Positions 1 to 13,200 of a stretch of DNA of 64,000 bases are shown here, in pieces; positions within the stretch are counted from its first letter, which is position 1, and the number at the start of each line of letters is the position of its first letter. The notes beneath the pieces were generated by a model. It was not told where the DNA came from and did not search any database. It worked only from the letters and a program-made list of their open reading frames with translations. Origin of the DNA: Siderastrea siderea (lineage: Eukaryota; Cnidaria; Anthozoa; Scleractinia; Rhizangiidae); NCBI GenBank assembly GCA_964030785.1, contig OZ034975.1, positions 21,817,142 to 21,881,141 on the forward strand, written 5' to 3'. Both the position numbers and the translations under genes were made by a program.

Positions 1-80
1 TGGCACTTAGGAAGCGACTCACCTAAGAGTAAACAAGACCGGAAAACAAGAGAACTGGCAAAAATTGCGTCTGATCGCAG
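1..80 (+). other. Candidate 5' non-coding exon (possibly of SLC37)
   Basis: The segment ends in CAG followed by a strong GTAAGT donor at 81. A pyrimidine-rich acceptor ends at 1191, and joining 80 to 1192 gives a leader running into the SLC37 ATG at 1224 with no upstream in-frame start in this exon. Alternatively it is a coding exon of an upstream gene, since frame 1 is open for its whole visible length. The left window edge prevents a decision. Confidence 0.3.
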
Positions 81-439
81 GTAAGTAAAATCTGATTTGC
101 TTTGTACCGCACTCAATTTATGGTACAGCTTAATTACTTAAACTTTAATAATTGAACGATTGAGTATCAAGATTACAGGCGAGAGCTTCTTTTTATCGCT
201 TGTTGTTTGAGTTGAGCGACAACACATAACTTGATCTTACCTCTTTGAAACTCTTGGGAATTTCCCAGTTTTGTAGTCTTTGGACAGCAAATGCTTGATC
301 ATACTGCAAAATATAAGGTTATTTATATAAACTTAAACTTAGCTACGAGCAATGCTTAAACATTTTTCCGCGCTTGAGTCCCTGTTTACAATCTGATGAA
401 TCAAACAATCCAGCACTGCCTAAAGCATAAGCCCTCTCC

Positions 440-600
440 TCCATCATAAGGGACAGTTTGCGTTACCCATTTATACACGTGGATGCTGCGAGTTTATTCG
501 TTTTAGGGCACAACAAGACACGACGCGATCTCCCAGGTTTCGAACGGACGACCCTTGGGTCGAGAGCGGGCCACCGCGTGTCCATTCATTGCAGAAAATA
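440..600 (-). repeat. tRNA-derived SINE fragment
   Basis: Read on the minus strand, 531-600 resembles a decayed tRNA head: an A-box-like segment with GCGGTGG and a B-box GTTCGAAAC about 30 bases later. The acceptor stem does not close, so it is not a tRNA gene. Body length is uncertain. Confidence 0.4.
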
Positions 601-1223
601 AACTGTTGACCAATTTTCAACTGCTCACTGATTGACATAGCTGTGATTTAGCCACTGGGACAAAACAATACCTGATTCGCGCTAAAATGTGTCGCCATTT
701 TCAAGGTTAGCACAGCTCGCTCCCCACAGCAATAATGGCGATCTTGTGAACACTACGTGGTAGTCATGACAACGTTTTGTAAAGTCTTGTACCCAGGCTC
801 TTTTCGTTTACATCTCTTAAGTCACATGACTCGGATCGGAAGGACTGAAAGGGGGGGTCGACTGAAAGGAAAAAGCACCGTGCGAAAATGCAAAACTTTT
901 TCTCACTGCAAGTCGGTAAGAACTAACGGTAGATAATGTAATAGATCTATGATTTCTCCTACCAACTAAACTGACTGAAGATTTCCTGAATCTTCTGAAA
1001 CAGAGGTGACAAAATACGTCGTTTAGAAAATGGCGTCTAACCATCTACCGGTTTACATCAGCTTAGCAAAAAGAAAACCCATGCCATCGATCAGGGTAAA
1101 CTTGTGATTAAGCATGTTTAATGTCGTTAAATTTTCTTTTCATCCTCGATAGATTTTAGCTGAACCGAAACCCTCTTCTGTCTTACCACAGTCCGCTTGA
1201 ATAATTTTTACCAATCGCCGCCA

Positions 1224-4200
1224 ATGTCTACCCCAGAACTAGGATTTCATGATCATCGCAGCAAAGTCCCCTATGGGATTCGATTCATACAATGGCTTGG
1301 ACGAGAACGCACTACTGCGTAAGTATTGTTTCTCATTTTGTAATTAAATGTTGTTTTTAAACTACAAGAGATGACGCTTTTTAAACTGTTTGCATTTTGA
1401 TGCCATGATTTAACGGGTTTCATTCATATTTAAGCTTATTTCCATCTTGTTGTTAGTTATCGCGGCTGGGTTTTGGTGCTGACTTTCTTGGCTTACACTT
1501 CTTATCATCTTTCAAGGAAACCTATCAGTGTTGTTAAGGTAAAATTTCACAGTAACGTTTAAAAATAATGCTCAGTAATAAAAACAACCTTATGGTGGAA
1601 TTTTTCACAATTACAAGCTGCCTTGTAATCTGTTAAACTTTAGGGAATCAAGCCTCAGATTCACACTTGGGACTTATCCACATGGTCACACAAGCACACA
1701 CGCACATGAAATAACTCTAACCCTAGCCCTTGGGGGCAATAAACCCAGCTGTCATACCCCAGCCGACACCCAGGATAATTAACAATTGTTCACCGGAGTG
1801 GAGGTGAATAGTGGTGAATTATTGTTTTAGTATAACACCAAACCAGTGGATAGTGGTCAAATCGTTCCTTTTTTCTGAGAAATGAGGAAACTTGCCCGCA
1901 AAATCCAGGAAAATGCCGGGAAGTGAATGGCAGGTACTATTCCAAGTTAGTAGCCAATCAGAGTGTGCCAAAAACACTATCACTGGTTTGGTTATATACT
2001 AAAAAAATTGGCCTCACTCCAGACTGGATTGAGAAGGTGCTTATGTGACATAATTTGTCTGAAATGTGACCCCTGTGGGCTGAGGGAGGAGACAGCTGGG
2101 CATAGTAGTTACATGGGGAAAATACAGACAGTTGATCCTTCCTTCCTTCAGTCTATCCCACATAAACTAGTATTGGTAACTTGCTGACCAGTGCAGGCCT
2201 ATGAAATCACAATGTTCACTACTTAATACCAGCTCATGTGCCATTTTTTCTGGTTTTGGATAATTATTGTAAAAGTTTCTCAATATTGTTTTTTAGCCAC
2301 AAACTTGGCCAAATCCCATGAAAATCAAAATCTACTTCTCTCTAGATGTTCAAATTATCTTTAAAATCCAAAAAATCCTAAAGTCAATCTAATAGTTGCC
2401 AAAATAAGGAGTTTGCAATACCCAGGACAACTGAACTCGGTCCAACATAGTTGCGTGTAAGTCATGTGATATCAGAGCTTTTCAGGTCTCATTTGTGACC
2501 ACTGTTGAAAAAGAAAGTCACATTTCTGACTGCTAAACCTGTCACTTAATTGATTAAAATCTCACAAAAATTTTCAAAATTGTCCAAGATGCGACTTAGT
2601 TAACCCTTTTCTTCCATTGTTTGCATACCAGTGTGAGAAAGTAGTGGTACGAGTGTTTCTCTGTCACAGGCGTCAGAAATTCAGCCGTTTAATTTAATGC
2701 AGGGCTGCATGCGGGTCACACGAGAGAAGCGTTGAACTGAAATTTAGTTCACTATTGGATGTTCAAAATGTCGAAAGTTGTGTGATACAGGTACATGTAA
2801 AGCGACCTACGTTGTGGAGTTTGTAGCATCCTTTTTTAATTTTTGAAATGACAACTTCAAACTTAGTGTACCAAGTATTATTTTTCTACAGTTTCCGTAA
2901 CATTTCTAAAGTTTGATTAGTGTATTGGACTCGCAGCCAGGAGGTCCCGAGTTCAAGTCCCACTCAGGCCACTAGCTGGTTTTGTTCCTCGGCAGTCCCT
3001 GACTTCTGACTGGCCAGGGGCAGGATGACACACCTGTCCGGCAAATTCCAACGCACCAAGCAATCCAGATAACAATACCATCCTGATTGCCATTCTCATA
3101 AACCATTGAGCTCCTATTTGTGAAAAACAAATTTAGCTTTATTTATATTACAGCATGTGCTATTTGATTCCAGTGACCAAAAAGTTGACAAACCTTTAAA
3201 AATATTTCATACAAAGCCGGGGGGGAGGGGGGTACTCCGGATTTCAAGTGTTGCGGATGATCAAATGGGGGCAAAAATCAAAACCCAAGAAAATCCTTAG
3301 GGCTTCCAACAAAACCCAAAAAAATCTGTCAACCAAAAATTAACCCCCAAAAAATCCCATGCCGAATTTCCAAGCCTTAAGACTTTCAGAAAGGGTTAAC
3401 CCACAAGACACAAGCGAAAGAGGTCAAGAATTCACTACAGCAAAGGGAATTCCAGTGACGATAAAGCTGGGCAATAAACATGATGGATGAGAAATCTATG
3501 AATGAATATAACACTTGTTGGATACACCCCGGGACACTTTGCAGACTATTGTATAACAGGTTTTATGAAACAGATGCAAGGTAATGCGACACCATCATTA
3601 AAAATTAAAACAACCACAATACAAGTTTGGTTGTACTTTATTCCCAGAAATATGCCGCCAGGATACGCGGGCACTGCCACAAATCTTACCCCCAAAAAAT
3701 ACTTTTCAAATTTTCCCACCCCAAAAAATCCCAGAATTGAAAATTTCAAACCCCAAAAAATCCTTTGATCATCCCTTTCACTTGAAATGTGGAGTACCCC
3801 CCCCCCCCCTTGGGCAACAAAGTTATTATCTGTTGTCAAAAACTCATAAGAAGTTATGTTGCCCATCTAAATTATTTCTGGAGGTGTTCATACAAAAAAG
3901 ACTAAAGAGCCAGTCGCTGCCTTAGAAAGCACTGTGAGAAGAACTAACAAACAACTGCTGCATCATTACAAGAAAACATAATAAGAAAAAAAAAACTCCC
4001 CCCCCCCCAAGCTGTGGGGGGGAATTTTTGGCCTGCACGAATATTTTTTCGTTAGCATTTCCCTTGCAGGAATATTTTTTTCTGTATGCAAGAACTTTTT
4101 TCTGGGCTACTTGCTGTGCATGATTTTTTTTTCACTCAATTTTCCCTTGCATGAATATTTTTTGTACTTCGCCCATCCCCCCCCCCCCAATACTGTAACT

Positions 4201-7200
4201 TTTCTAATGGTCTGTCCTTAATGAGACAGAAGAGACAGGTGCACCGTGTGAACACAGCTGTTACGGTTTGCCATTCAATTATTACTTCAAATTACAAAAA
4301 TACCAATATATGGTCTTGCATATTTTAGCTCAGAAATTGGCAGGCTGCCTCAGATAGTATTTCACGTCAATTTCTGTCCAAAATCATGCGGCTGATTCAA
4401 AAATTGTCTCAAAGTGCGACTTAACCCAACTAAGAGTAGCTCATTTTAAAGCTTGTTATTTTTCAAATGTTCACAATTAGGAATTTGAAGCAATGGTTTC
4501 AGTTGTGTGTGCGCAGTTGCTTAATTTTTCTTCTCATTAGCATTTAGTGATTCTCATTAACACATAAGAAATGGGTTATACGAATTCACTCTATTGTTAC
4601 CCCCTGTACAAGTAACACTGTCTAACACATTCATCACTTTAAGCCACCTTGTTTCAGAAAACTCAGTACTTTGCATGACTGAACAGAGAGGAAAATCCTG
4701 TAAAGTAAAACTTACCTGTACACTCAAATAAGTCTCATTCATACAAACAGCTTGATAGTTTTTAAAATAAAAAATATGGCTATGTTAAATATTTCCAAGT
4801 TAAGCCACACTAATTGTCTACTGAACTTTTTTGTTTGTGTAGGGGACATTAAATCCAAACTGTACCAAAATATCTCCAAACTGCCATGGATGGAAGCCAT
4901 TTGGTAAGTGAGGTCCTTGGAACATTCAAGTTCAGTGTGACCTTGTACATTGTAGTACTGACCTAGTAGGGTTGACTAATGAAACAAGATTTCTACTCAA
5001 AGTGATGACTAATGTTTTTTTGCTTAAAACGTGATATCTGAAGAAAGAAGTGGGCTTTGTGTCTGGGCTCCTGTGAGTGTCTTCCTTTTCTGTATACAAA
5101 TAAACTAGGTACATTTCTTTTCAATCAGCCTTTAACGGTAAAGCCAAAACATAGGCACGCAATGCGTGCAGAGCCAATGACGTTTTTTTTCACAATAATT
5201 GTGGTGAAATTTATCCTGACAACCTATGGGACTTTACACCTATGGTAAGTCCCACCCTAACCCCGCAGCCCCCCCCCCCCCCTCCCGCCCCTCCACCACC
5301 ACCAAAAAGATCTTGTGGTTATCCACTGTAAAACCTGGTAATGATTCAGCAGCGTGACTATGCGGAGTAAAAAAAACCGAAGAAAGCTCTTTGTTTCACG
5401 GTTCTTCAAAGAACACAGACAAAAACAAGTAAACTTAAACTTAAACTCACCGTCGAAAAATATTGCATACATAATTTAGGCAAAGATCAGTGGAAAGTTA
5501 ACAATTTTACTTCAGAAATAAATGCAAGTTGCAGTTGAACCTTTTAATTTCTTACTTCTACCGGCGAATATCCAATACTTTTCAGTGCTCATAAACGGTC
5601 AACTTTCTAAAGGGTGCCATTTTGACGCTCTGCGTGATTGCGTGACACGCGACTCGCTTTACTTTGTTTAATTTGTAAGGTTTCATTCATTTCAGTCAAC
5701 CACTTACGTTCTTAGTACATTGTATTGTCAAAACAGGAGTCTGCCATCAAACGGCGTTTCTTGTATCCACAATATTTTCGTTCGAAATCGGTTTGAACTA
5801 GCGTTTATAAACACGACTGAAATAGTTTTGTAACTATATTTATTTCCCCTGTTAATTGAAGTTGCTCGCTTTGTAATCAAGTCGGCTATAATAATTTTCG
5901 TCTTTTTGCTTCACAAATCGACCAAAGTATGTTTACATTTGTAACTTTCCCACGGTACAAAGTTATTTTTAGCTCACGTGCCGAATAAATTTCGTTTGCT
6001 TTGCCTTCGAACAGTACGAAAATGTTCAAATTCAGCTCGCTTTCCAGTAGATCCAACAGGTCTCTTCTATTAGAATGCTTTGTCACATATCTGTTGTTGT
6101 TAATCTTTCGGTACTGTTTCGGTAGGCTGAAATTACAGCTGTCAACTATGCAAATTTGCTCAACATACGCTTTACACTTTGATCTATGAATAACCCTGAA
6201 ATAATGTTTAGTATCTTGTTAAGATTTTACTACATCCATCCTCTAATTCCTTGATCAACACTGTGACTTGGATTTTAATACTAGTTTCATTCAAGTTTTT
6301 CAGTTTTAAGAATAGCTAGCAACAAGCTGAGCAATTTCCGATTTAGTTTTAAATGGGTTCATGTTTTATAACACGCATTCAAAAATGACACTGCAAATTT
6401 TAGATTTGCTGTTACCGAGAGATAATCCCGAAAAATTTTATGCTGTTTTACTCTAGTCTTTTCACTATCGTTATAAACTTGGGCTTTAATTGTTTCTTTC
6501 ACTGTTAATTAGGGATCAATGTAACGTTAATTTCCACGTTCTGTTCATACAACATCTCAAATTGGCAAGTCCGTCTTATATTTGCTGCTGTGGAAATTTG
6601 TACTTCAGCTAAGTAAACACAGGACTACAATGCGAATAAAATCCTGCCAGACCTCACGTACACAAAACAAAACCATAAGCTTACCTGGTCGAAACACCTT
6701 TCAGATCTGAAAAGAAATTTCTCCAAGAAGTTAAACCTGCTGAAAAAATGTTCATTTTTGAAAAGAAGAGCTCTTCTCGACCTTTATTTCAAAGTCATAC
6801 TGCCGTCTGTTACGTATGGCATCATTGTCTGGGGGGGTTGCAACAACTCTGACCACATACAAGCACTTGAAACATTGCATCGCAGGGCAGTGAGAATTAT
6901 TTTTAATTTGTCATGGGACACACCTTCGGATACGGTGACGGAAATCACTAAGTGGGACTCAATACTAGATTTATACAAACTCAGTCTTATTAAGCTGTTT
7001 TACAATATTGTAATCGAAAAGATTCCTAAAACGATTTCAGATTTGGTAACGTGGAGACACGGACCCTACAACCTAAGAGGACACCTAAAAGCGGTTGTCC
7101 CACGATTCTCAATGTCGTTTTTAAAGAACTCAATCCGGTACAGAGGTGCAGTCTTATGGAATTTTGTGTCAAGCTACTTTAATAACGCTACCAACCACAA

Positions 7201-10200
7201 GCAGTTTTGCAAAAAGGCGAGAATGGACCCCATATTTAAAAAACTTAATTTTGGCAGTTTGTCGATCCAGACAACTCCGAAACACATGTGTGATTTTCAA
7301 TTTTAAATCTTAATCTTATTAAAACATAATATCGTTTATTTTAGTTTATTACAACGTAATATTAATTTTTCTTAGGTAGGTAGTTAGTACACACGACCCC
7401 TCAAGCATGTATTTGCTTTAAAACAGATCGTGGTTAAATAAAGGTTTATTATTATTATTATTATTATTAGGCATTCGAAGTAGATCCACACTTGCGAATG
7501 CAAAACACTTCAAAGCCCGGGGGTCTTACTCCCATAACATTAGCTGTATGGGTTTGTGCCGCTGATAAGGTAAGAGTTTCAGTGTCCTGGTGCACACCCC
7601 CACCCATCGTCTCACAGAATATCCCCCCAGCCTCACAAATCGTAAGACAAACACGACACTCTTCTCGTCCATCGTTGATTTTTAGGCTCTGACAGTAGCC
7701 ATATGACATCACTAACGTGACGTCATTGGCTAAAAATGACAAACTCTTGTTTATGAGCTGGCAATTCAAATAGGATTTGTCACCTTAGGTGTGAAAATTG
7801 TCACCTGGGACATCTTATTTCTTGAAGCGTAACTTAAGTTGTATCGAACTGATATTAATATTTTACTTCTATAAGTTTCTTTTCATTTTTCCCCAGCCTA
7901 GAACAAATTTGGGTAAGCGCACCTTCTCGTATTCCGCCACTGTTCTCTTCAGTGCCCTTGAGGTTGATTTAAAGATACTTGCTGCGCACCCCCTTGCCTC
8001 GCCCAGTGCTTTGCCTTCCTTTTCGCTTTCGCTAAAGCATAAACTTCGTGGCCTTTTCCTGCAAAACCTCAATACTGTCTCCCATCTTGAGGAGCTTTGT
8101 TGCCATGAATGCCGCTTTCTTCTTAAATGCCGCTGTTTTTTTTAGTATGTGACTACTTCATGTTTCTTAGCTTATTACTTCTCTTACTTATAGTTTAGTT
8201 TTGATTGTCTGTTATTTTGTAGTGTTTAATGTTTACTTTGAGGGCCACGTATGTTAGAAAACTGTGAAAGGTTAATATGTTCACCCTCGTTAAATAAAGT
8301 GTATTGTATTGTATTGTATTGTATTTTGAGCAATTTTTATCCAAAATGAACGTCTTAATAGTAATCCAACTACCTTAAACCACTGACGCCCGCGCGTTTT
8401 TTGATCACTTCACTAAATTAGCAGTTGGCAATAAACAACCTCACGTGCAGTATGAAAAGACAATTTATAGACTCAAAACAACAACGCTCACTTGATCTAG
8501 AAGAGTTAAAATTTCTAACTTTTGAATAAAATACACCGGTTTGACAAAACGGCAGTTCGTCCTTGACAGATGTTTTTCGCTCTAAAAGCTCTGAATTCCA
8601 TGGCTTAACTTGTCAAGTGTTCCTTAGAGCTTCTTCTTTCGATTTGTAAGTTTCAAAAGGTAATCCTCGGTTCCAACGGTGAGATATTGCGATCTTGAAA
8701 ATTCATGCACAAAGAGCACGGCAGCCATCCATTTTGAATACAAGAAAGCCCATTGGGCATTTTAACCGGCCATTCTGACCCACCCCACCCCTAGGTTTCA
8801 CAAATGTTAGCGCGATCCTCTATTTATACGAACCGGCGTGACGAAAAGTGTGATTGTGTGACACAATATTTTGACTATAATGTTACTGGATGACGTAATG
8901 TTTAAACTGTGATGACTCAGCTTATCTTTCTTATCGCTTTTATTTGTGCTGAAAAATGCAAATTCACTCAAACGTTGAATGTCGATAGAAATTCGTCCAC
9001 AACTGAGAATGCTCACACCGGGACGACGAAGTATTTACTGTTGTGCCTAGACCTGAAATACAAACAGTGAACATAGCAGTAGAATCAAAATATAACGCGT
9101 GATAAACACGAGCTCGAGCAGATCGTCAGAGTATGGGGCATGTCAAGGCATATCTCATGACATGATGTTTAAATCCGGTTTGCTAACCCAGGAATCCCCT
9201 TGCAAAAGTAAACAAGCGAGCGGGGACGAAAGTCGCCCACGTCTTTGAAAGCTAACGTGCCTGTCAAGCCGCAATCGATTAAGCGCTCACTCGCTTGTTT
9301 TTCTTTTCCTTCACTATCTCTGAACGAAAACAGAGACTGTTCGTAGCTTTTAGCGAACACCACAGGCAAACCACACAAATCCGTCGATAATGTTCAGATA
9401 TTTTCGTTCTTTCAATGCAAAAAGACTCGTAACACCTACCTTATTAATTGATCTCCTTATTAATGACGATTCCTTCGTATCAACTTCTTGCCTCAAATAA
9501 ACACTCATCTCTCTCCATTCACAAGAACTATCATGTATTGATGGTACAATCAACTTATATTGCATCATCATACTAGTACGCAACTGTCCTTTTTGTCCGC
9601 TGTGAAATACAAGTTAGCCAATCAGAAACCTTACAATCCACTTAACAAACCACCCCCCCCCCCCATAAAACGCCAAGGGAAACCGCCTCTCACGCAGTAC
9701 ATTACGTCCCTCCTATACAAAAAGCAACTTTCAAAGCAAATCACATTCACAGAAGCGTCATATGCTCGTGACATTCACAAATCCTTCTGACTCCCACATT
9801 TTTACACCCCTCAAAATGTCAATCCCAATAAGAAAAAACTCCTGCGCTAAAATAATTTTCACCATAACCACTAACTAGATCAGACAACACAGCCAATTTC
9901 ACATTCAATCCTATTAGCTCCCTTACTCAATTGCGCATGCGTTATACAAGGCAAATACAAAAAACCCCAAACTTAACAACCCTTTGCCGTTCACATCTTA
10001 ATACTGTAAATTAAAAGACAAAAACGTAGGAAGGTAACATTCAGAAGACAAATATGCGCATGCGTCTTATATAAGACAGTACCGCTCTTGAGTACCCGTA
10101 CCACAAGCTTTACAACACTTTCCTCGTATGTTAAGCCAACTTGCTTTCACAAAAAACTGTTCATTTTATAAACCGGCGGTCGCCATGGCGGCGGCCGGTT

Positions 10201-13200
10201 AAAAATGTGATCGTCTGCCTTCAAATATGTGTGCAGTAGGTGGATTCTGATTGGCTGAACATTCCCAAAGACAACTAGGACAAAAGGGGACCAAAAAGCC
10301 TTTTTAGCGGAGGCTAGGGCCAAAAGCGAAAACATGCAAAATCAAGGCTGGCACAGACGTCAATGGGTTAATCTACCATGCCGTACAGCATTTTCCTAAG
10401 CCTTTAAAAATCCCTGTAAGTCAGCACTTCAGTTTTAATTTTCGAGAGCTTTTACCTTGAAAATCAAAGGACTCTAAAAACAAAAGATCAGTTTAAAAAC
10501 CTTTTTAGATTCTCAATGTCCTTACATTTCGCAGTGGAGTATTCTGAGCCACAAAGGCTGTTGTTTTGTTTACTATGTGGTTGAGTGGAAGGCTACCTTT
10601 GTGCTCCCCCTGAAGTAGCCTGTTCCAGGCTCTGAGATAGTGGGGAAAGCATGAATTAAGAAAAAGAGCGCGAAAAATAAGCGAAGGGGCTGGGGAGAGA
10701 CAAGGCAGCGGAGCCTGTAAGCATTTTTTAACGGCCTGTTCCGGTATACCAGCTCCTGGTATACCCTCTGATTGGTCAGTTTCGGCAGCCAACATCAACA
10801 CCTCGTAGTGAGGGTCATTTGTGACAATCAGAAAGATGGTTACCGCGAAGCGCGCGCTCAATATAGATGAGTCCACGTTATCTACCGCTCCAGAGGACTG
10901 TCTGCGCAATTTCCGAACTTAAAGGAGATTAGGAAGGAGCAGAAGACTTGTCCACTAAACTTGGCTTGTGGAAGATGTTTTTGCGATTCTGACAACGGGT
11001 TTCGGCAAAAGTTTGTTTTTTAGCTGTTTACACGTCTGGCAAAAGCTGCTCTGAATTCAGAAGCTACGATAATAGATAATGGTTTTGGTGATGTGAGACC
11101 AAGTGCAGCGGCTATTGGGAAATTCGAGGACGTAGAAAGGATCAGAAAAAAGGGAGAATTGCAAAGCCCAATTAAAGTGCTAGAGATTTCAGAGATTTCT
11201 CTGTTGGATGCTAGTAACGCAATAGGACGATGGAGGTACTATGTTTTAGTTTGAAGAAGGCAAAATTCAACCGCGACTACAAAGAGGGAGTTAAAACAAC
11301 AGTGCAAAAAGCCTAGCTGCTATACGATCAAAGGAGACTACAACAGTTTCAAAATAACTTGGGCGTTTTACGCATTTAATTAAGATATCCGTGGCAAACT
11401 AACCGCAAACAATAAACATCAATTCACGGCCTGAGAAATCACTGATCCTTTTAGAAAGCTTCACTTTTTAAAGCGGCTCCAAAGGAATCTGGCAATAAAG
11501 GCGAGCCAGAAAACCAAACTAATTGCCAAAGAGTTAGCACAAACGATGGCATAAATAAAGTTTTAAACGGCTCTAAGAACAGTTAAATCCTCCAGACAGT
11601 ACATCACAGCATGAGACTTCCGTTTCTTGATCAAAGACATCAAAGGGTCAACACAATCTTCCGGCACAATAGAATAAATTCAGTGACTAGAGGAAGTCGT
11701 GTTTGGCCTGTAATTTTACATATCATGAAGAAATCCCGCCGGTTTGACTGAGCAACAAGTTTTTGAACATCGCATAAATACAGGTTGAAATTTCAAGCAG
11801 CTAACTCGTGCTTATGGAGCACTGTCCAATCGATTTGAAACACCAACAGTGCCCTTAAACACCAGCAGCTCCTTGTTTTTCACCACATCGAGCAAGGAAA
11901 TTCGAGGAACCTTTATTCCAATACATGTTAGAATTTTGTTTTCGCAAAATCTGAAAATCAGACGTGCTGGAAGGCATGGATATTTCCTCGCATTCGCATA
12001 GCGAGATTGCGCGAAAACTCGCGCGAGAAATTTGAGAACGATCCCAACAAATTGACATTTCGACAGTTTGACAGCCGCAATCTAATTATCTAAAAACTTG
12101 CTAAAAGTGGGCAGAAGAGTGTCATTAAAAAAATGCCTACAGGCTCTCTCCCTTCCCTTTCCCGCCACCGCTCCCATTTTTCCAGATCCCGCACGTCTTA
12201 TTTTCGCGTTCCCTTTCTAATTTTCATGCCATCCCAACTATCTGAGAGCCTGGAACAGGCTACCTCTGAAGCTTATCGAATACAAGTATATGTGTAAGCA
12301 TCATCCACTGGACAGCGGAATTAAGATAAACGTTTGCAGGAATTGACCGACTGACAGACCAACTGATCAAGTGAAATTTCTGCCACCTATAATATAACTC
12401 ATTCATTGCTTTTGCGTTTATCAGTTCAGTAATTGTGGACTTCTCAGTATTAATTACTAATAAATATAAAAATATACAGTCTTGATTTTGCATGCTCATA
12501 TCATAGAGTTTTGTATCATTTGAGGCACTGCTATATACATGTTTATTGAAGGGCAAAAGTTTTTTTTTTGTCTCAGAGACTCTCTTGCTGAGTAACGTAT
12601 ACTTTTTTGTGTGGTTCACATGGCATTCCTCTGCATGACATTGTTCATATAATCACACTGTACCCGGAACCCTACCAGTAGAAATTTCTGAAGTCAGATT
12701 TTCTACAAGATGTGCCACTTTACCTTAAGTGTACTTAGTTATTGGTAGATATCTTACTTGCTATATGTGGACAACCGCTTTTTTAACTTTATGTTGGATG
12801 TTAAGTGAATTCTGTCATCACACAGGAGACACTGTTATTGTTATGATGCTGTTTTCACAGATAACTTTCCTCATTGACATTACAGTGTAACTGGATGTGA
12901 TTGTGATGTCATTTCAGTCTGAAACAGCAGAATTGCTGAAATTGTGTTGAGTCTGTGATAGTTTTAATTGTAATGCAAATGAGAAATGTTACTTACCTGT
13001 GAAAAGCAATTTTACCTCAAATGTTATTTTGATGTCTGTTTTTGTCCCTAGATTCTCCTGACAGTGGAGATGAGCTGCTTGGAGCCCTGGATCTGGCATT
13101 TCTTTTCTCCTATGCTGTTAGTATGTTTTTCAGGTACATGTCATTCATTGTCTTTACCCAAGGTAACCTTACAAGTCAAAACTCTAAATGTCTTCATGTT

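Noticed and set aside
817..1044. Minus-strand 75-residue frame next to the SLC37 start
   Set aside because: No family features, no splice support.
2911..2990. tRNA gene
   Set aside because: A and B boxes are present but no closing acceptor stem; it is the head of a SINE.
10505..10909. Minus-strand 134-residue frame
   Set aside because: It runs through the terminal repeat of a TIR element and the helicase remnant on the other strand.
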